A stretch of DNA of 64,000 bases from Semisulcospira habei (taxonomy: Eukaryota > Mollusca > Gastropoda > Semisulcospiridae), in the NCBI GenBank assembly GCA_036245525.1, contig BTPG01000003.1, positions 208,994,466 through 209,058,465 of the forward strand, written 5' to 3'. Position numbers and translations under genes: made by a program. Positions 54,117 to 64,000 of the stretch are shown here, piece after piece; positions within the stretch are counted from its first letter, which is position 1; the number at the start of each line of letters is the position of its first letter. The notes under the pieces were generated by a model. That model ran no database searches and had not been told where the DNA came from. It saw nothing but the letters and a program-made list of their open reading frames with translations.

Positions 54117-54476
54117 CGCAAGCGGTGTTAACTTCTTACTACCAACAGCAGGTAACGCTGCAGTGTTGCCTCACCACCGACTTTGCTTTTAATTGTACTT
54201 AAAGCTCTAAACTTATCAGGGTTATTTTTGTGTTAGACTAATTTTACCTGTGTCTGTATTTACAAATAAGTGTCCTTCATCATATTCTAACTAATTAGGA
54301 TCTATTACATCTGGGCGCGCACCAACATTGTCATAAAATGAGTTTACGTTGTCTTTTAACAGTTCATGATACAAAGGAGAAGTATTTACCATTCCAGTCA
54401 TATCTGTAGCACTAGTATCAGAGACATCAATTACATCCATTTCAAAATCATCATGATTAAATCCTCCCGCTGCCAT
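54117..54476 (-). pseudogene. Polinton small protein, divergent from the capsid gene, broken
   Basis: Begins at ATG 54476-54474 (MAAGGFNHDDFEMDV) and runs 61 codons with an acidic, Asp-rich sequence to a stop near 54291. Coding-like sequence continues in other frames to about 54117 (for example NPDKFRALSTIKSKVGG), so at least two breaks are present. It starts about 30 bp from the capsid gene on the other strand, suggesting a shared promoter. The function is unknown. Position next to the capsid gene suggests a structural or accessory role. Confidence 0.5.
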
Positions 54477-54508
54477 TGTTTTTATTAATTTATTATTTTT
54501 GATTTTTG

Positions 54509-55719
54509 CATAATAAAATTACATCGTCTTATGGATCAAAGTTAGACCCATACAGAAAACTTGGTGTTAAGGGCATTAGGCAATCAATTGTCATCACAAA
54601 CAATCCTAGTACTATCGATCAAAACCAAGTTCTTACTGTCAAGTTTCCGAACCAAGGTCCCAGTGACGTTATTGTTCCTGGTACTGCACGCTTTGCTTTA
54701 AATATCGAACTTTTAACAGAATCAGATGTAAACAGAACACTAGTTAACAACCTTGGCAGAGCAACTATTAGAACTAATAAAGTAAAATTTGAAGGTCAGG
54801 AAGTGTTTAGTCTTGACAATGCTGATGTGTTCTACACACATCTTTGGCTCACAAGAAAAGAACGGGAGGATTGTATTTACCAAGGCATACAGTCAGATAA
54901 CATTACTAAACTCAGAATTGATGCAGGTGATCAAGTAACCACTACAGCCAAGGACGTTATTGTGCCTGAAACATATGGAACCAGATTTTACATTCCACTT
55001 GAATTTGAAATCCTAACAGAGCATTTACCTTATTACCAAGGAGCACTGAATGACCTTCTGAGTTTTGAACTAACTTTCAATGACTACTCCAAAGTTATAA
55101 AGTCATCTGATCCCAGTGCAACATATAAGATCTCTAACATCTCTTTGGAATATGAAATTGCAACACATGCTCATCTAGCTACTCTCATTCAGTTCTCAAA
55201 ATCAGTTCCAGTCAAGACTTCCAATTTATTATGACCGGGCGATAAGACATAGTTTAATGCATAAAGACAGAAGCGATCCAATGTCGAACATAAACTTGAA
55301 CACACCTGCCAGGTCACTGAAAGGCATTCTTATGTTGTTTATTGAACCAGGAAGTCCGTTCAAAAGGGATTGTGAAAAAATCTACAATCCAACGATTTCA
55401 CATTAATTTGTCCTGTACAATCGAAGGTCACCCAAATCAAGTGTACGCTTCTGGAATGCAACCTTATCAACACTACGTTGAGATCACAAAGTATTTTGCT
55501 GGTGAAAGACTTAGAGAAAAACCAGCAAACTTACCTTGCAAAGATTTACATCTTTATGATGTTAGAATCTGCCAATACCTGACGAATAAATATGCACTTT
55601 GGCTAGACCTGCATAGTACAGACGACGACTACCTACATGGGTCAGGTGGTACTGTTGAGAAAGGCAGTGACGGAATCACAAATCAAATACAAAAAAGACA
55701 GAAATCACCAGAGCAATAA
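54509..55719 (+). pseudogene. Polinton major capsid protein (double-jelly-roll type), broken
   Basis: The N-terminal frame (to 55234) contains IVITNNPSTIDQNQVLTVKF and DVIVPGTARFALNI, a pattern I associate with capsid proteins of animal Polintons/adintoviruses. Two frame changes follow, near 55235 and 55375, and the last frame ends at 55719. No ATG is available in the first frame after the upstream stop, so the start codon is also lost. The protein would have formed the icosahedral shell. Identification rests on motif memory and on the neighbouring ATPase and integrase. Confidence 0.7.
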
Positions 55720-55782
55720 ACATATATTTGTATCTGATTTATGATGCACAACTCAATATTGCAGAAAGCAGACTAAGTGGTC

Positions 55783-56217
55783 ATGTGTATTAAAATTATA
55801 ATTAGTATTAAAATGAACTTGATGACACTCGACCCACACTGTGGCTTGTTTTGTGGTGCCACAGGCTGTGGGAAAAAGGAATTTGTTCTTGACCTATTAC
55901 AAACAAGATACATCCATCATTTTGAAAACATTGTAATATTCTGTCCAACGATCAAACACAACAAAGCTTATCACAACCGTTTACTCATTTGGACTGACAG
56001 CAACATCTATTTAGTCGACCCTGAGAAAAAAACTGAATGAATATATGCAGTATTTTTACAAGCAATTTGAAGGACAGCCAACGTTGTATATTGTTGACGA
56101 TTGATCTGCAGAGAAAGATATTGTTAAGAAGAGAAACACTCTAGCAGAACTTGCCTTTAGTGGCAGACACGCAAATGTAAGTGTACAGATTCTCACTCAA
56201 AAATATAATGCTGTACT
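55783..56217 (+). pseudogene. Polinton genome-packaging ATPase (A32/FtsK-like), broken and cut off
   Basis: The Walker A motif GATGCGKKEF lies near residue 25 after the ATG at 55783. A frame change occurs in the A run at 56026-56032. The Walker B motif LYIVDD follows and is directly succeeded by a TGA (56102-56104). Beyond it, coding sequence with SGRHANVSVQILTQKYNAVL continues to 56217, where an L2-like LINE begins. The enzyme would drive DNA into the capsid. Gene order after the capsid gene fits Polintons. Confidence 0.8.
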
Positions 56218-58132
56218 GAGCAGGAAGGAGGGGAGAGAGTGTTTCTGTCGGTGAGAGAGTGGGAGAGTGTTCCAGGTGGATGGACCGTAGACGGAGAAGG
56301 AGCGGGGGCTGAAAATGCTGAGTTTGGTGCGGGGGATGTGGAAGCGGACAGGGTCGGAGGCGGAGCGGAGGGATAGGGGAGGATTGTAGGGGTGAAGTAA
56401 GTTGAGAGATAGGCGGGAGCGCAGTTGTTCAGGGATTTGTAGCAGAGAGACAGAATCTTGTATTGGATGCGTTGGGGGATGGGAAGCCAGTGAAGGAGTT
56501 TGAGCAGTGGAGTGATGTGGTCGGATTTTTTCTTTCTGAGGACGAGGCATGCAGCATTGTTCTGGACACGCTGGAGAGTGAAAGTGGTGGAGTGAGGAAA
56601 GGAGAGAGTTGCAGTAGTCGATGCGAGATAGAATGAGAGAGACAGCAAGTTTGGTGGCAGCTTCGGTAGTGAGGTATTTTCTGATCTGACTGATGCGGCG
56701 GAGGTGGAAGTAGCCTGCTTGGGCCGTGGCGGAGACGAAGCCGGTCATGGAAAGAGAGGAATCGAGGATAACGCCGAGGTTTTTGGCCGAGTCGGAGAGG
56801 GAGATGGGGGTGCTGTCGAGTTGAAGGTGGAGGGAGGGAGGGAGCTGGGAAAGTTTCTGGCGAGTGCCTACCAGCATGGCCTCCGTTTTGTCGTCATTCA
56901 GTTTAAGCTTGTTTGCTGTCATCCAGTTTTTCACATCTTCGTAGCAGCCAGCCGTGCGAGTCAGTAGTGACTGAGTGTTGTCGAGTTTGTCTTTGTCTAG
57001 TAGTTCGTCAGCGTAGAAGTGGTGGTGTATGTGGTGAGACTGGATGATGTTGGACAGGGGAGAGGTGTAGAGTGTGAAAAGGACCGGGCCAAGGGCGGAC
57101 CCCTGTGGAACTCGGCTGGAGAGCGTGACTGGGTTGGAGGAGACGCCGTCGATGGTGACGGACTGCTGTCTGTTGGAGAGGTAGGAGAGAAACCAGGAGT
57201 GAGCAGAGTCAGTGGTGCCAAAGGAGTGGTGAAGGCGGTGGAGGAGGATAGAGTGGTCTATAGTGTCGAAGGCGGCAGAGAAGTCGAGTAGCGTAAGAAG
57301 GGCGATGTTGCCCGTGTCGGTGGAGAGAAGCAGGTCGTTTAAGATATGTAGAAGGGCTGTTTCAGTGCTGATGTTTGCGATAGGCAGACTGGAAGGGACT
57401 GAGGAGGTTGTTATCGGCGAGGTGGAGGTTGAGCTGGTTGAGAACGACCTTCTCAAGAAGCTTGGACAGGAAAGAGAGATTGGAGACTGGGCGATAGGTT
57501 TTGAGTTCGTTTGGGTCGAGGTTGTGTTTTTTTTTTAGGAGAGGACGGACGATGGCGGACTTGAAACTATCAGGGATCTAGCCGTTCTCTAGAAATGTGT
57601 TGATGTTGTCAGTAATGAATAACATAAATTTTGGAAGGCCGTCCCAGTAGAGATAAGCTGGGAGAGGGCCTAGTTCGCAGGTTTTGAGAGGCATGGACTT
57701 TATGGTTATGAGGACTTCGTCCTGAGAGACGGGGCGGAAGGACGAAAGAAGGGTGCTGGAAAAGGGGGTGTCGGGAGGGCAAGGCGGAGATGGCAGAGTG
57801 TCGAGTGTGTTGCGCAGAGTTTGGATTTTGTCTGAGAACTTGGTGGAAAAAGCGGACGGGAGTTCTTCTTTGCTGTGTGTGTTGGGGAGAAGAGAGTCTT
57901 TAGAAACGCCTAGGAGTGTGTTCATGGTAGCGTAGAGGGTTTTGGATGAAGTGGATTCCAGGATTTTGTTTTGAAGGTGTTTACGTTTGGAGTCGGAGAT
58001 CATTCTGCAGACTTTGGATCTAGTTGTTTGGAAGATCTGTCTGTGAACGGTGAGGTCAGATGAGCGCCAGCGGCGTTCCGCTTGTCGGCGCTCGCGCTTG
58101 GCCTCAGCTATGTCGTCAGTGAGCCAGGGGAG
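56218..58132 (-). pseudogene. L2-like LINE iv reverse transcriptase and linker
   Basis: Frame 57456-56197 holds LLTLLDFSAAFDTIDHSILL, SRVPQGSALGPVLFTLYTS, YADELLDKDKLDN (where the second catalytic Asp of YADD is changed) and the KNLGVILDSSLSMTGFVSAT block. Frame 58003-57578 holds the linker (LLSSFRPVSQDEVLITIKS). Stops and frame changes near 57560 and 56590 break it. The active-site change suggests this copy is dead. Confidence 0.8.
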
Positions 58133-58170
58133 GGGGGGGGGTCAATTGGGTATGGAGCAGGTGGTGACAG

Positions 58171-58755
58171 ATGCATGGGTGTCCAGACGTTTTCGACCAA
58201 GAAGGGAACCTCATCGCATCACAGGAAAAAGCATATGCTGCGAGGATGGAGGCGATGGCGCTGGAAATGATGCCAGACCTTGACAAGTTCAAACCGAAAA
58301 GCATTCAACAAGAAGCGGTAGCCAGCGCAACGGCAGCAGCGGACAGCAAGGTGAAGGAGGCGATATCCATTATCGAAAATAGGGAAAGTTGGATCACACT
58401 CCAACTAGGCCTTGAGTGCGAGCGAGATAATGCAAATCTCGGCTATGCTTTCCCCGCCTTCACTATTACCTTCACGGCGCGGCCCAAATTCAGAGGCCAT
58501 CGCAAGGTAGCAGACGAGGACCAACAACGACTACACCAACAAATGAACGAGATAAATACGGAAGCCCGAGAGTCTCTAATCAACTTCATAGAACGCAACA
58601 TTGCAGAGAAATCGCGAGACCTGGGACGCCACAAAGCAGCAGCCAAACTCAGCCTTTCAGCTGAAAACTTCGCAATGATTTTTTTTTTTTTTTTTGGCAT
58701 CCTGTCTCGGAAGACAATGGAGTATATGCGCTTGCTGGGTCAGTCACTGGAGTGA
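58171..58755 (+). CDS. 194-codon ORF, unrecognised
   Basis: Charged, probably helical protein with AAADSKVKEAISIIENRESW, LGYAFPAFTITFTARPKFRG and a Glu/Arg-rich helix. A 15-base T run near 58680 reads as a Phe stretch, after which the sequence looks non-coding. The real protein is therefore probably cut near residue 170. A related segment recurs at about 59772. It could be the ORF1 of a retroelement. I do not recognise the family. Confidence 0.4.
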   Translation: MHGCPDVFDQEGNLIASQEKAYAARMEAMALEMMPDLDKFKPKSIQQEAVASATAAADSKVKEAISIIENRESWITLQLGLECERDNANLGYAFPAFTITFTARPKFRGHRKVADEDQQRLHQQMNEINTEARESLINFIERNIAEKSRDLGRHKAAAKLSLSAENFAMIFFFFFGILSRKTMEYMRLLGQSLE

Positions 58756-59530
58756 CCTCTCCAGGGCGCAAGACTGGGCAAAGTGTATGGGGATCCTGGG
58801 GTGCCCAGTCGTCAAGATTCCCCTCTCGGCCTCGCTGATGTATCCAAAGGAATGCAAAGCAGTCCGTTTGGCACCAGTTTGGCTGCAGGAGCTGCCAGAA
58901 CAGTGCTTGAATACAGGCAGCTGTCTGCCTTCGGGGCTCCACTCCTGATTTGAAAGGTTTACTCCCCCACATTTGGCCGTTGGATCCAACCTGATCTCCT
59001 CCGTCCTCTAGCCGTTGGCTGTCAGAAACAGCTCATCCGCCCAGTGGTGCAATGTGAACACCACCCCCTCACGTGGTTTAGCCCACCGGCTGAGGTGGTT
59101 TGCCAGGGTGTGGCGCTTGGAGCCAGCACGTGAGAGATTAAGGAGATGGATGAGGACCAGTGATGCCCGTCCGTCCTATGTAGGACGCAGCTGCCGAACA
59201 GCAAAGGTGCTACCTCTATCCAGAGCCCCCTACACCCCCAAGGTACAACGCAGGGTTGCAAAAAGCGTTGGAAGACGAAGCAGAAGCGATTAAAAATTCG
59301 TCGTCCGAGTGGACCGTAAGGCGAAGGAGCACACACGGCCAACTCTGCTAGGCAAAAGGCGAAAGTAACTGGACCAGAAATCCCCTCACTTAAGCCCTTT
59401 TCAGGGCTACAAATCCTCCAGAAAATTTACATCTCTGACTCCCAAAAATCATGGCCTAGTACACTTAGAGCACTACTCAGGCTAACTATAGACCCGGGTA
59501 AACCCCCTCCTTCCCCCGCAGTCTGAAAAC

Positions 59531-60073
59531 ACGAGCTAAACATACACACGAAAAATAAAGTGTGGTTGTTGCCCGCTAGTTTTGACGCTGACCAAAACAC
59601 TCGACCGAATCTAAGTGAACAAAAAGCAAAATGGCAAAATAAAGCTCCGCGCACGTTCACTTAGTTCGACCAACCTACAGCTCCACGCCAACACTACACG
59701 TCAGCAACGTACAGCAGACAGACAGCTATCACGCTGGACCCCCACCCGGCACTACATTCTCAACCAGCATCAGCGGGCAGCAAAGTGAAAGGGGCGGCTT
59801 CCATCATTGAAAACAGGGAGCTAAACATACACACGAAAAAATATAGTGTGAATGTTGCTCGCTAGTTTACCGTCAACCAACACAGGGGCCCGACCCGTAG
59901 CTAAGTTAGCAAAAAGCAAACGGCAAATAAAGCTCTGCGTACGCTCAGTTAGTTCGACCAACCTACAGCTCCATGCCAACACTACACGTCTTACGGCGCA
60001 GAAGGCCTACCCGTCGCGGCAACATACAGCATACAGACAGCTATCACGCTGCACTCCTACCCGGCACTACACG
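59531..60073 (+). repeat. Imperfect tandem duplication, period about 288 bp
   Basis: Blocks starting GAGCTAAACATACACACGAA at about 59531 and 59819 share AGTTCGACCAACCTACAGCT and ACAGACAGCTATCACGCTG segments, with differing spacers. Confidence 0.7.
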
Positions 60074-60701
60074 AGTAATCGACAAAAACCTTGACATCGC
60101 GATATAAATCGCAAATGAATGTTACGGACAGCCCGGCCCTGAATTTGAATCAACAACCAGCTCCAAATAAGAAAACGATACAGCGAAAGACAGCAGACGC
60201 CATCCAACTGACCACGCCTCTCTCCACCATGAGTCATCATCGGGCCGGGCACGCGGCTAGTGGTACACAGCCACACAGAGGAATGCGGGGACCAACACCG
60301 GTCGCGAGCCTCCCAGTCTCACTACAAGCCGAGCCAGCATCGAGCGCAGTCGGACTCTACAGTACACGCAATGAACGTGTGACTAAACAGACCACCAGCC
60401 TGCCGGACATCAAGTGAAGCCAACAAGACTGCAAAATGAAAGCCGAAATGGCAACCAACACTCTAATAGAGTGAACAAGATCATCAACTTTCAACACAAT
60501 GAAACAAAAATCCACATAAAAGTGGTCAGGCTTGGTCCGCTGACGAGAGTAGTGCCTGGCAAATAAAGCAAAAACTTACTCGAAATACACAAACGAAAAT
60601 AAATGACAAAAATCAAGACCAAACGTCAACCAGTTTTGTGTATACAGCCAGACCGGGTAAATCCTGAAACCTGCGTGTGTGCGATGTGAGCACCGTTTTT
60701 C

Positions 60702-61440
60702 CTACACTCGGTTGACAGATTTTAGTTTGCGACGAGAGACAAGGAGCTTGGTTTTTTTTCGGGGGAGGTAGGTTGAGGGAGACGAGAATAGCGAGGTGGT
60801 CAGAGGGAAGCACCGAGGAGGTGTCAGAGTCGATAAAGAGTTGATCGGAGGTGCGGGTAATGATCCAGTTGAGGGTGTGGCCGAGTCGGTGGGTGGGTTT
60901 GGTGATGTGTTGTTTAAGATTGTGGTTTGAAAGTGATGTGCAAAGGCGTTTTGTGTCAGGGTGGTCGGGTTTGTCGAAGTGGAAGTTAAAGTCGCCAAGA
61001 AAGATGTGTTTTCCGGGTCGTGTGCTGTAGTGGTCAAGGAGGAGGTCAAACTCGGTGAGGAACATCGAGTTTGTGAGTTTGTTTTGCGAGCTTGGAGGGG
61101 GGCGATAGATACATGGGAAGATGAGGGACTGGCCAGGAGTGTTGCTACGGCCTCGACAGATTCAAAGGAGGGATGAGCAAAAGGTAGAGACTGAGAGAAG
61201 GAGAGGTGAGTGGAGAGACAGTCCCTGTAGATGATGGCAATGCCACCCCCTCTGGAAGCGCGCGGGAAGGAGGCCAGGCGGTAGCCACTCGGAGTGACGC
61301 TGGCGATGATGGGTTCATCACCAGCTGAGCGGAGCCACGTTTCGGTGATCACGACAACATCTAGGTCATTGTCTAGAATGAAATCTGAAATCACGTCGGC
61401 TTTGCCATCTTTGCAGACACTGTGCATTGAACAGACACAG
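60702..61440 (-). pseudogene. L2-like LINE iv EEP endonuclease
   Basis: Reverse frames 61427-60702 and 61065-60613 overlap and together give an EEP domain: DLDVVVITETWLRS, RGGGIAIIYRDCLS, HIFLGDFNFHFDKPDH and VLPSDHLAILVSLN. The frame changes near 61060, and the start is shifted near 61430. It lies upstream of the RT, as expected in a LINE ORF2. Confidence 0.8.
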
Positions 61441-61900
61441 CTTTAGGTTGGGTGAGACAGAAGAGGAAGAGAAGGAAGAAACGGACGAAGAAGAAGACAA
61501 AGGAGGAGGAGGGTGGGTAGGGGGAAAAGAGGATGGAGGGGGGAAAGATGAGGGGGGGGGAGTGGGGAGGAGGAAAAGACGCGGAAGGAGATTCGGGCAA
61601 GAAAGAGGATGCGAGAGAAGGGTGAGGGGGGGGGAGGGGAGAAAGGAGAGTAGGAAATGATGAGGAAGAGCGAGGGGGAGGGTGAAGGGGAGGAGGGGAA
61701 GAGGAGGAAAAAGCAGGCGGAGGAGGAGGGGGTGAGGGGAGGGAGGGGGAGGAGGGTGGGGGAGGAGCGGCCAAGGAGAGCAGGGAGCGGTAGGTGGGGA
61801 AGACAGGAGAAGAAATGGGAGAAGAAGGAAGGGATGGGGAGAAGACCGGGAGGCGGGGGGAGGTGGAAGGGGTGGAAGGACATAGAAAAAGGGGAAGAAG
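61440..61900 (-). other. Long polypurine/polypyrimidine tract
   Basis: For about 460 bp the plus strand is almost only G and A, with repeated runs of four or more G. Several neighbouring G runs could form G-quadruplex or triplex DNA. It lies in the leader of LINE iv, just before its endonuclease. Long open frames here (Pro/Ser-rich) are composition effects. Confidence 0.75.
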
Positions 61901-62120
61901 TGTGTGGTTGTGGGTGTGATGGTGAGTCGTGCCTTCTTCTAATTCCACCCCTGCGGCCTCTCTTTTGCAATCGGATCCCACGTAAGTCATTTGCAAAACT
62001 GTCGGCGGCACCGGTCGCGCAGTAGGTGGCATGGCGACGTAGAGATAGCAGTTGTTAGCGTGTGTATCTGATGAGCATGATTGTTTATGAGGACAGGAAA
62101 GAGAAAGACGAGGGTGCAGT

Positions 62121-62451
<331 letters not shown>

Positions 62452-62756
62452 TAGGGGAGCGACGCTTTACGCAAAAACCAACACTAAAAGGGCAGAAGGG
62501 ATACAGGGGAAGAAAATTACAAGCGGACAAACACGGTCGGTCAGCGGCGAGATCACAAGTGGGGAGGCCGGGCGAGATGTCGACGGGAAATAACAAATTT
62601 AGGGCAGCACACGTAACGGTAGGAACACGAACAACAACCAGCAACAGATGCGGGTAGCAAACAGACTCACACAGTAAACACTTATCACACTAGCGCATAG
62701 CACGAAAAAATTAGGGAAGCGGAAAAGGCCCGCAACCGGCCACGCTGCGGGGGAGG

Positions 62757-63159
62757 CAAAATGGCGACGTAAACAAAGTACAAACGATAGACACTATTCA
62801 ATACGATACCAAGTCAGCAGCAAGCAGATCCGACGAAAAACAAGCATACAGTCCTCATCAGCACACTCATATGCGATACTCAGCAGACGTTCGGCACACA
62901 TAAACACAGTACATCTAACGAAAAGCACTAAAACACTGGGAGCACAAAAACACGTGGTGGCAAAATGGCGACGTAAACAAAGTACAAACGATAGACACTA
63001 TTCAATATCATACCAAATCAGCAGCAAGCAGATCCTTGGAAAAACAAGCATACAATCCTCATCAGCACACTCTTATGCGATACTCAGTAGACTTTCAGCA
63101 CAAATAAACACAGTACATCCAACGAAAAGCACTGAAACACTGGGAGCACAAGACACGTG
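62757..63159. repeat. 204-bp tandem monomers at the LINE iv 5' end
   Basis: CAAAATGGCGACGTAAACAA starts at 62757 and 62961. The two units are about 93 percent identical by eye. Tandem monomers at the 5' end of a LINE recall the promoter monomers of mouse L1. A third CAAGATGGCG lies at about 63174. Confidence 0.8.
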
Positions 63160-63195
63160 GTGGTCGCTCACACAAGATGGCGCATCAGCAGGTTT

Positions 63196-63660
63196 TACAT
63201 GGCCCTCGTTATTAATTGCTTTTATCACAGACGGTAATCTTTTACCCCACTCAGTGTTACGTGCGTCATGCATGAGTTCCTTGGAATACTGATAGCTGAA
63301 AAGTCTCTCCGATAATTGCTTGTTGAAGTTCTCTATGATTGCCTGTGATCTGTGCACGCCTGGAATGCCTCGTCTAACCAGTACGCCATGCTTAACATAT
63401 AACTGATTTACGGCGCCCTTGAACTCAGATCCGTCATTGACTTGCACAATCCTGGGAAATTTTAAAGGGCCTCTTTTATAGATACTTGATAACACTGTTG
63501 CAACCGTACTAGCTTTTTTGTCAGTTATGGGTTCAGCGTCCTTGTACCTTGATGCAATGTCGACAACATTTAGTGCATACTTGTATCGTTTCTTTCTTAT
63601 TGTGTCATGCGGTAAGAACAGGAGGTCCATTTGATGCGTGTGATGAAGCTCTATGCTCGT
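63196..63660 (-). pseudogene. Polinton integrase (DDE, retroviral type), fragment
   Basis: A reverse frame with QMDLLFLPHD (first Asp), LNVVDIASRYKDAEP, VQVNDGSEFKG (second Asp, about residue 66 from the Met at 63630) and PGVHRSQAIIENFNKQ (Glu, about residue 100). The Asp-Glu spacing is close to the DD35E pattern. The frame is open upstream to about 63660, where a TGA and loss of similarity mark a break. Downstream it is cut at about 63196 by LINE iv. Integrase joins the linear element to host DNA. Confidence 0.8.
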
Positions 63661-64000
63661 GCATAGTGCTCATACATTAGGGTTAGTACGGTACGGGTTT
63701 TTGTTAACGGTTTGTTTGTGCCGATAGTCCGGGTGGCATGAGGCTCCACGTGAAATCTGTAAGGCATGGTTAGCATGGAGTTTTGGTGAGTTCTGTTTAG
63801 TGAGTTCTAGGCAAGAGCTGTGTCTGTCAGAGGTCTAGTTTGGTTAGTGCGGGGCTAAACTGTCTGCTTGGACAGATGTGTTTGAGGTACCTAGCCCGCA
63901 TTCCAAGACTCTGAAGCCTAGAATTCAGGTATGTTTCTATATATCTAGTATTGATAGTTGCTTAGTTAAAGACAGTATGCGTTGCTAAGAGTAATTTGCT
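63661..64000. other. No gene recognised
   Basis: Sequence beyond the broken integrase. I see no Polinton terminal repeat and no coding similarity. A donor-like CAG|GTATGT occurs at about 63928. Confidence 0.5.

Larger units (their letters stand above)
58133..60700 (+). mobile_element. 2.6-kb insertion inside LINE iv, unrecognised
   Basis: LINE coding homology stops near 58132 (PPPPLAHDIAEAKRERRQ in reverse) and resumes near 60700 (KLKSVNRV). Within lie one ORF (58171-58755), a partial repeat of part of that ORF at about 59772-59818, and a tandem duplication of a block starting GAGCTAAACATACACACGAA (about 59531 and 59819). No RT or transposase is recognised. Exact ends and a target duplication were not found. 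Confidence 0.55.

Noticed and set aside
54509..56217. A live Polinton or adintovirus genome
   Set aside because: Capsid and ATPase genes each carry frame changes or stops, the polymerase and terminal repeats are absent, and the piece is cut by a LINE.

Overview
The window looks like intergenic chromosomal DNA from an animal, most likely a marine mollusc and perhaps a caenogastropod snail. I infer this from the mix of repeats: CR1/L2-like LINEs, a craniofacial-development-protein-2-like (CFDP2-like) LINE, a Polinton (Maverick) relic, tRNA-derived SINEs, LTR retrotransposons and very long (GA)n, (CA)n, (TA)n and (AAT)n microsatellites. There is no bacterial-style gene organisation. Only a few short exon-like stretches might be host coding sequence, and I see no complete host gene.

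Layout. 1-1.2 kb: 3' end of a LINE, hit by a 50-bp micro-insertion. 1.2-3.7 kb: a reverse-strand L2-like LINE carrying a solo LTR. 4.4-13.4 kb: three reverse-strand LINEs (the GA-LINE family), with a CFDP2-like LINE (copy A) and a second solo LTR nested among them. 13.4-18.7 kb: accessory DNA with a MITE, foldback repeats, a possible signal-peptide exon and microsatellites. 18.7-42.4 kb: an unbroken train of reverse-strand LINEs, each separated from the next by a (GA)n array. The train carries nested insertions: an R repeat, a 7.8-kb element flanked by TTAA, and an intact CFDP2-like LINE (copy B). 42.5-46.4 kb: a near-intact GA-LINE. 46.8-51.1 kb: a satellite of short hairpins split by CFDP2-like LINE copy C. 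51.2-53.7 kb: an open frame with an SGNH-hydrolase domain and two in-frame amber codons. 54.1-56.2 kb and 63.2-63.7 kb: Polinton pieces (small divergent gene, major capsid protein, packaging ATPase, integrase). Between them lies a long L2-like LINE with its own nested insertion and tandem 5' monomers.

How the parts relate. Almost everything is nested transposon biology. The clearest system-level signal is that members of one EEP-endonuclease/RT LINE group, with different 3' tails, all lie in the same orientation and usually have (GA)n on both sides. This suggests a non-LTR retrotransposon group that inserts into (GA)n/(TC)n microsatellites and builds head-to-tail trains. The CFDP2-like LINE is probably the youngest family: its three copies are nearly identical and one has an intact 1075-codon frame. 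Its 3' end carries a conserved hairpin that is kept even in the 50-bp insertion.
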